This document shows, piece by piece, positions 7,976 to 11,284 of a DNA stretch of 11,284 nucleotides. The notes below the pieces were generated by a model. It saw only the letters and a list, made by a program, of their open reading frames with translations, made no database searches and had not been told where the DNA came from. Each line of letters starts with the position of its first letter. Position 1 is the first letter of the stretch. The stretch comes from Phyllobacteriaceae bacterium (GTDB lineage: Bacteria > Pseudomonadota > Alphaproteobacteria > Rhizobiales > Ancalomicrobiaceae), in contig JAAYVT010000410.1 of NCBI GenBank assembly GCA_012517025.1, forward strand, positions 1-11,284. Reading direction: 5' to 3'. The translations under genes were made by a program, and so were the position numbers.

Positions 7976-9277
7976 ATGACCGATCTCTTCCGCCGACTGC
8001 CCGCCTCCTGTTGGTCCGCGCGCGAGGGCGAACTGGCGCTCGAAGGGGTGAAGGTCTCCGAGATCGCGAATGCGGTCGGCACGCCGTTCTATCTCTATTC
8101 GGCCGCGCGCCTGCGCGAGAACTGGCGCACGCTCGCCGATGCGCTGTCGCCGCTCGGCGTGGCGATCCACTACGCGATGAAGGCCTGTGCCAACAAGGCG
8201 GTGGTGTCGATCCTGGCGGCGGAGGGGGCGGGCGCCGACATCGTCTCGGGCGGCGAATTGACGCGGGCGCTCGGCGGCGGCATCCCGGCCTCGAAGGTGG
8301 TGTTCTCCGGCGTCGGCAAGACCGACGCGGAGATCGCTCAGGCGCTGCGGGCCGGGATCCATCAGATCAACGCCGAATCCTACGAGGAGCTGTGGCGGAT
8401 CGACCGCATCGCCGGCGAGCTCGGGGTGGTGGCGAAGGTGGCGCTCCGGGTCAATCCGGACGTCGACGCCGACACCCACGCCAAGATCACGACGGGCAAG
8501 AAGGACAACAAGTTCGGCGTCGACGCCCACCGGCTCGGCCGGCTCGACAACGAGCTGAAGGCGATGGCGAACCTGCGGCTGGTGGGCCTCGCGGTGCACA
8601 TCGGCTCGCAGATCCTGACGACGAAGCCGTTCGAGGAGGCCTATGGGCGGATGCGCCGGCTGGTGCTGGCGATGCGGGAGCGTGGGCATGCGATCGAGCG
8701 GCTCGATCTCGGCGGCGGTTTCGGCATCCCCTATCGCAACGAGCAGGCGCCGAGCGCGGCGGAGATCGCCGAGGTGATCCGCGCCACGGTCGGTGATCTC
8801 GGCTGCGCCTTGGCGGTCGAGCCGGGGCGGTCGATCGTGGCGGACGCCGGGGTGCTGGTCACCCGGGTCGAGTTCGTCAAGGAGGGGACCGAGCGCGCCT
8901 TCGCGGTGGTCGACGCCGGTATGAACGATCTGATGCGGCCGGCGATGTACGACAGCCATCACGACATCGTGCCGGTGCGACTTCCCGACGCGGACGCCGA
9001 TTTCACGACCTACGACGTGGTCGGGCCGATCTGCGAGAGCTCAGACACCTTCGCCAAGCGGCGGTCGCTGCCGCGTCTCGCCGCCGGCGATCTGGTGGTG
9101 ATGGCGACCGCCGGGGCCTACGGCGCGACCATGGCGGGGACCTACAACGCCCGCGCGCTGGTGCCGGAGGTGCTGGTCGAGGCGGGCCGTTTCGCGGTGG
9201 TGCGGCGGCGGGTGAGCGTCGAGGAACAGCTCGGCTGGGAAGCGAGCCCGGACTGGCTCGGGTCCGCCGCCGGTTGA
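7976..9277 (+). CDS. lysA: Diaminopimelate decarboxylase
   Basis: LysA decarboxylates meso-2,6-diaminopimelate to L-lysine, the last step of the DAP pathway, using PLP in the cytoplasm. The protein has 433 residues, normal for the family. It begins as an alanine-racemase-like TIM barrel with the PLP lysine in HYAMKACAN (Lys69). Further motifs are HIGSQ (209-213), the phosphate-binding LDLGGGFGIPY (243-253) and EPGR (282-285). The C-terminal beta domain carries CESSD (353-357, Cys353 completing the partner's active site) and AGAYG (379-383), so it should be an obligate homodimer. I chose the ATG at 7976 because the protein then starts just before the conserved region. The frame stays open to 7880, but that extension is not homologous to family members as I know them. 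There is no clear Shine-Dalgarno before it (CCGACCCCC). It stands between two terminators, so it is probably monocistronic. Confidence 0.96.
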   Translation: MTDLFRRLPASCWSAREGELALEGVKVSEIANAVGTPFYLYSAARLRENWRTLADALSPLGVAIHYAMKACANKAVVSILAAEGAGADIVSGGELTRALGGGIPASKVVFSGVGKTDAEIAQALRAGIHQINAESYEELWRIDRIAGELGVVAKVALRVNPDVDADTHAKITTGKKDNKFGVDAHRLGRLDNELKAMANLRLVGLAVHIGSQILTTKPFEEAYGRMRRLVLAMRERGHAIERLDLGGGFGIPYRNEQAPSAAEIAEVIRATVGDLGCALAVEPGRSIVADAGVLVTRVEFVKEGTERAFAVVDAGMNDLMRPAMYDSHHDIVPVRLPDADADFTTYDVVGPICESSDTFAKRRSLPRLAAGDLVVMATAGAYGATMAGTYNARALVPEVLVEAGRFAVVRRRVSVEEQLGWEASPDWLGSAAG

Positions 9278-9282
9278 CGTCG

Positions 9283-9306
9283 CGTCGAAAAGGCGTTTCG
9301 ACGTTT
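9283..9306 (+). terminator. Intrinsic terminator of lysA
   Basis: CGTCGAAA and TTTCGACG form a perfect 8-bp stem with a 5-nt loop, followed by a short TTT run. It begins 6 nt after the lysA stop codon. Confidence 0.72.
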
Positions 9307-9370
9307 CACGGTAATCGTCGATTCAATTGTTTTCCGCATGATGTGTCCGTCCTGTCAGTGGGGATGGAGC

Positions 9371-10648
9371 ATGATCGGCGTACGAGAGATCTGTCGGCGC
9401 GTCGCGCATCGAGCCGCGACGTGGTGTCGACGCGGCGCCACGTCGGTGGGGGGCTGCGCGCGCGGGCTCGTCGCGTCGCGGTCTGGACAGATCAGCACCA
9501 TGGTGGCGATCGCCTCGGTTCCGATGGCGATGGGCATCGGCATGGCCGTGGATTTCTCGCGCGCCTCGACCGCGCGGGCGCAGATGCAGGCGGCGCTGGA
9601 CGCCGCGGTGGTCGCCGGCGCCAAGGACGGCACCTCGTCGTGGACGACGACGGCGACGCGAACCTTCACCGGGGCGCTGGTCTCCGGGGTCACGGTCTCC
9701 TCGAAGAGCTTCGCGCTCGATTCCGACGGCAATTACGGCGGCAGCGCCCGCGGGACGTTGGCGACTTCCTTCGCCGGCCTGTTCTCGCTGGCGTCGCTGT
9801 CGCTCGAAGTGAGCGCGACGGCGGTCAAACCGGTCTCCGGCAACAAGGTGTGCATCCTGCTCCTGTCGTCGACCGCCTCGCCGGGGCTGTTGCTCAACGG
9901 CGGCGCCAATCTGAACGCGCCCGCCTGCGAGGTCGACGTCAAGTCGACCGGCAATCCGGCGGCGACGTTCAACGCCGGCACCACCTTCTCGACGCTGAAG
10001 ACCTGTGTGCAGGGCACCAGCATTCTCGACAACGGCGGGACGCACGCCTCGCTGAGCAAGGGCTGCACAACCACCACCGACCCGTTCGCCGGAACGCTGC
10101 CGGTGCCGTCGTCGTCGACCTGCAATTATTCCGGGCTCAACTACAACGGCGGCAACGTGTCGCTGTCGCCCGGAACCTATTGCTACGGCATCAACTTCAA
10201 CGGAACGACTACGTTGACGCTCAGCCCCGGCGTCTACGTGATCAAGTCGGGCAATTGGAACTTCAACGGCGGAACCTTCAGCGGGACCGGCGTGACGTTC
10301 TATTTCGCCGATTCGTCGTACATCCAGTTCAACGGCACGACGACGCTCTCCCTGTCGGCGCCGACGTCGGGAACCTACGCCAATCTGTTGTGGTACGAGG
10401 CGCAGAACCTGTCGCAGTCGTCGTTCACCGTCAACGCCACCAACGGCGCGACGATCTCCGGGCTGATCTGGCTGCCGAGCCGCAATCTGACGCTCAACGC
10501 CGGCGCCAGCGCCACCTCGAACAACCTGACGATGGTGCTCAACACCTTGATCATGAACACCGTCAACTGGTCGATCTCGTCCTCGGACAAGACCATCGCC
10601 TCGGCGGGGACGTCGACGACCACCGCCGGCATCTATCTGAAGCGGTGA
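9371..10648 (+). CDS. TadE/TadG-like envelope protein with predicted beta-helical C-terminal part
   Basis: This is a probable cell-surface or periplasmic protein of 425 residues held by one N-terminal membrane segment. Residues 1-37 are basic (many Arg). GQISTMVAIASVPMAMGIG (39-57) continues into AVDFSRASTARAQMQAALDAAV (59-80), the typical pattern of the Tad_N (TadG/TadE-type) anchor of Flp pilus systems. From ~175 the sequence is rich in Asn, Gly, Thr and Ser, with N-[FY]-N-G units at 257, 275, 297 and 319, suggesting right-handed beta-helix coils. SAPTSGTYANLLWYE (329-343) resembles the conserved end of the DUF7305-type domain often fused to such anchors, an assignment from memory. Six Cys (161, 186, 212, 232, 251, 271) could form disulfides outside the cytoplasm. 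The chosen ATG has GGGGATGGAGC in front; an in-frame ATG at 9338 has no such site. No tad/flp assembly gene is visible here, and the function is unknown. Confidence 0.82.
   Translation: MIGVREICRRVAHRAATWCRRGATSVGGCARGLVASRSGQISTMVAIASVPMAMGIGMAVDFSRASTARAQMQAALDAAVVAGAKDGTSSWTTTATRTFTGALVSGVTVSSKSFALDSDGNYGGSARGTLATSFAGLFSLASLSLEVSATAVKPVSGNKVCILLLSSTASPGLLLNGGANLNAPACEVDVKSTGNPAATFNAGTTFSTLKTCVQGTSILDNGGTHASLSKGCTTTTDPFAGTLPVPSSSTCNYSGLNYNGGNVSLSPGTYCYGINFNGTTTLTLSPGVYVIKSGNWNFNGGTFSGTGVTFYFADSSYIQFNGTTTLSLSAPTSGTYANLLWYEAQNLSQSSFTVNATNGATISGLIWLPSRNLTLNAGASATSNNLTMVLNTLIMNTVNWSISSSDKTIASAGTSTTTAGIYLKR
10139..10363 (+). repeat. Imperfect coding repeats of the Asn-Gly type
   Basis: Units with N/Q-[FY]-N-G occur 18, 22 and 22 residues apart. 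The clearest pair is FNGTTTLTLSPG (10196-10231) and FNGTTTLSLSAP (10328-10363). This is the periodicity expected of beta-helix coils within the TadG-like protein. Confidence 0.6.
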
Positions 10649-10746
10649 AACCACGCGGACGGGTCGGTCGGCGTACACCCCCATAGGTCGTGACGCGAGA
10701 TTGCCCATACCGTAGATCCATGGAACCGATCGGCGATCGCCGCTTC

Positions 10747-10750
10747 GGAG
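10747..10750 (+). promoter_or_regulatory. Ribosome binding site of the small secreted protein
   Basis: GGAG with an 8-nt spacer to ATG at 10759. It decides the start that leaves a clean signal peptide. Confidence 0.6.
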
Positions 10751-10758
10751 TGGAAGGC

Positions 10759-11121
10759 ATGCGTCTCTACATATTTTTGATTGCAGGTTCGCTCTGTCTC
10801 GCGTCCGGCCTCGCCGAGGCCGCCGATTGCGTGCCCGGCTACGATTTCCGTGTCGTGGTGGGAGGAACCACCACCACCACGATGACGCCGCGGGTCGGCA
10901 AGGCCTGCAGTCTGCGGCTCGGGCAAATCGAGATGCAGGTGAACGGCGTCCGGCTGCTCCAGGCGCCGGCGCACGGCAAGGTGGGGTGGTCCGGCGAGAC
11001 CGTCACCTACGTCGGCACCAAGCCGGGGCCGGACCGCTTCTCCTTCCGGTGGGTCGGTCTCGATCGCTACGGCAAGGCCGACTACATGGGCGTCGAGGTC
11101 GTCGTGAACGTCCTGCCGTGA
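10759..11121 (+). CDS. Small secreted protein with Ig-like pattern
   Basis: I do not recognise a named family. The 120-residue product starts with a classical signal peptide (MRLYIFLIAG core, Leu/Ala-rich to residue 19) with likely signal peptidase I cleavage after AEA at 21/22, giving a ~99-residue periplasmic or secreted protein. Two Cys (24 and 50) could form a disulfide. Residues 70-118 show the pattern P-x-HG-x-V (PAHGKV), a TYVGTKPGPDRFSFRW stretch and a VEVVVNV strand. This recalls bacterial Ig/cadherin-like modules (P-HG-V ... tY-P ... G-D-F-y). A Thr run (37-41) occurs near the N terminus of the mature part. The ATG has GGAG at 10747-10750, 8 nt upstream. An in-frame ATG at 10690 would place 23 polar residues before the signal peptide, so I rejected it. 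It lies 110 nt after the TadG-like gene and might be co-transcribed, since I see no terminator between them. Confidence 0.72.
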   Translation: MRLYIFLIAGSLCLASGLAEAADCVPGYDFRVVVGGTTTTTMTPRVGKACSLRLGQIEMQVNGVRLLQAPAHGKVGWSGETVTYVGTKPGPDRFSFRWVGLDRYGKADYMGVEVVVNVLP

Positions 11122-11166
11122 CGCCTCGTCCCCGGCGTCCCGACACCGGGATCGGCCGAACCTCAC

Positions 11167-11195
11167 GGGCGTCGCGGTTCGACCCGTCGACGCCC
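11167..11195. terminator. Hairpin between convergent genes
   Basis: GGGCGTCG pairs with CGACGCCC (8 bp), and CGG/CCG inside the loop can extend it. The hairpin lies between the rightward secreted-protein gene and the leftward gene at the right edge. Neither side has a strong T-run, so it is a candidate shared terminator only. Confidence 0.45.
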
Positions 11196-11209
11196 TTGCG
11201 GAGGCCGTG

Positions 11210-11284
11210 TCAGGGCGCCTCGGTGCCGGCGCCGCCCTGGAACTGCAGACGGGCGAGACGGGCGTAGATGCCGTCGTTCGCCAC
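11210..11284 (-). CDS. C-terminal end of a probable ABC exporter (5' part beyond window)
   Basis: Only the last 24 codons and the TGA stop are present. The sequence ANDGIYARLARLQFQGG is like the extreme C terminus of type I ABC exporters (MsbA/ABCB-like fused permease-ATPases), where the ATPase domain ends in a 'hLxxxGxYxxLxxxQ' pattern. If correct, the rest of the gene lies to the right and runs convergent to the secreted-protein gene. The fragment is too short to name a substrate. Confidence 0.6.
   Translation of the reverse strand: MANDGIYARLARLQFQGGAGTEAP

Noticed and set aside
7742..8962. A minus-strand open frame of 406 codons opposite lysA
   Set aside because: It is Arg/His/Asp-rich and motif-free, while lysA in the plus frame shows all PLP and decarboxylase motifs.
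9323..10708. A minus-strand open frame of 461 codons opposite the TadG-like gene
   Set aside because: It is Arg/Gly-rich with no motif, and it overlaps a plus-strand gene with a credible membrane anchor and start site.

Overview
This GC-rich window looks like chromosomal DNA from an alphaproteobacterium, probably of the order Hyphomicrobiales (Rhizobiales). The reasons are the G/C-ending codon usage, long antisense open frames of the kind typical of such genomes, a single-domain PPK2, an EttA-type ABC-F protein, and a Tad_N-type surface protein. The genus cannot be named from this sequence alone. I see no mobile element, phage gene, tRNA, rRNA or CRISPR array.

Left part, minus strand (1-5630). 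Five genes point left. In order of transcription they are a class II glutamine amidotransferase (4818-5630), a polyphosphate kinase 2 (3658-4698), a HAD-family phosphatase (2970-3584), a KefB-type cation:proton antiporter with a C-terminal RCK/TrkA-N domain (902-2719), and a PfkB-family sugar kinase that runs off the left edge (1-791). A hairpin terminator lies directly after the PPK2 gene. The genes are therefore a co-oriented set rather than one clear operon.

Middle (5631-6011). A gene-poor stretch of about 380 bases separates the amidotransferase from the rightward ABC-F gene. It holds a good candidate sigma-70-type promoter for the ABC-F gene and two short direct repeats that could be operator half-sites.

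Right part, plus strand (6012-11121). ettA (translational throttle ATPase, 555 aa) ends in a strong intrinsic terminator. lysA (diaminopimelate decarboxylase, the last step of lysine synthesis) follows and ends in its own hairpin. Next comes a surface or pilus-associated protein with a TadE/TadG-like N-terminal anchor and an Asn/Gly/Thr-rich, probably beta-helical C-terminal part. It is followed by a small secreted protein with an Ig-like pattern. The window closes with the last 24 codons of a leftward gene that resembles the C terminus of an ABC-type exporter (11210-11284). A hairpin lies in the short convergent gap before it.

Most genes are housekeeping or stress and energy functions. PPK2 converts polyphosphate and nucleotides, EttA gates translation by ADP/ATP ratio, and the antiporter handles ion and pH balance. 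Their proximity suggests a physiological theme but does not prove one. The least ordinary part is the pair of cell-envelope genes at 9371-11121. I found no convincing evidence of an undescribed multi-gene system.
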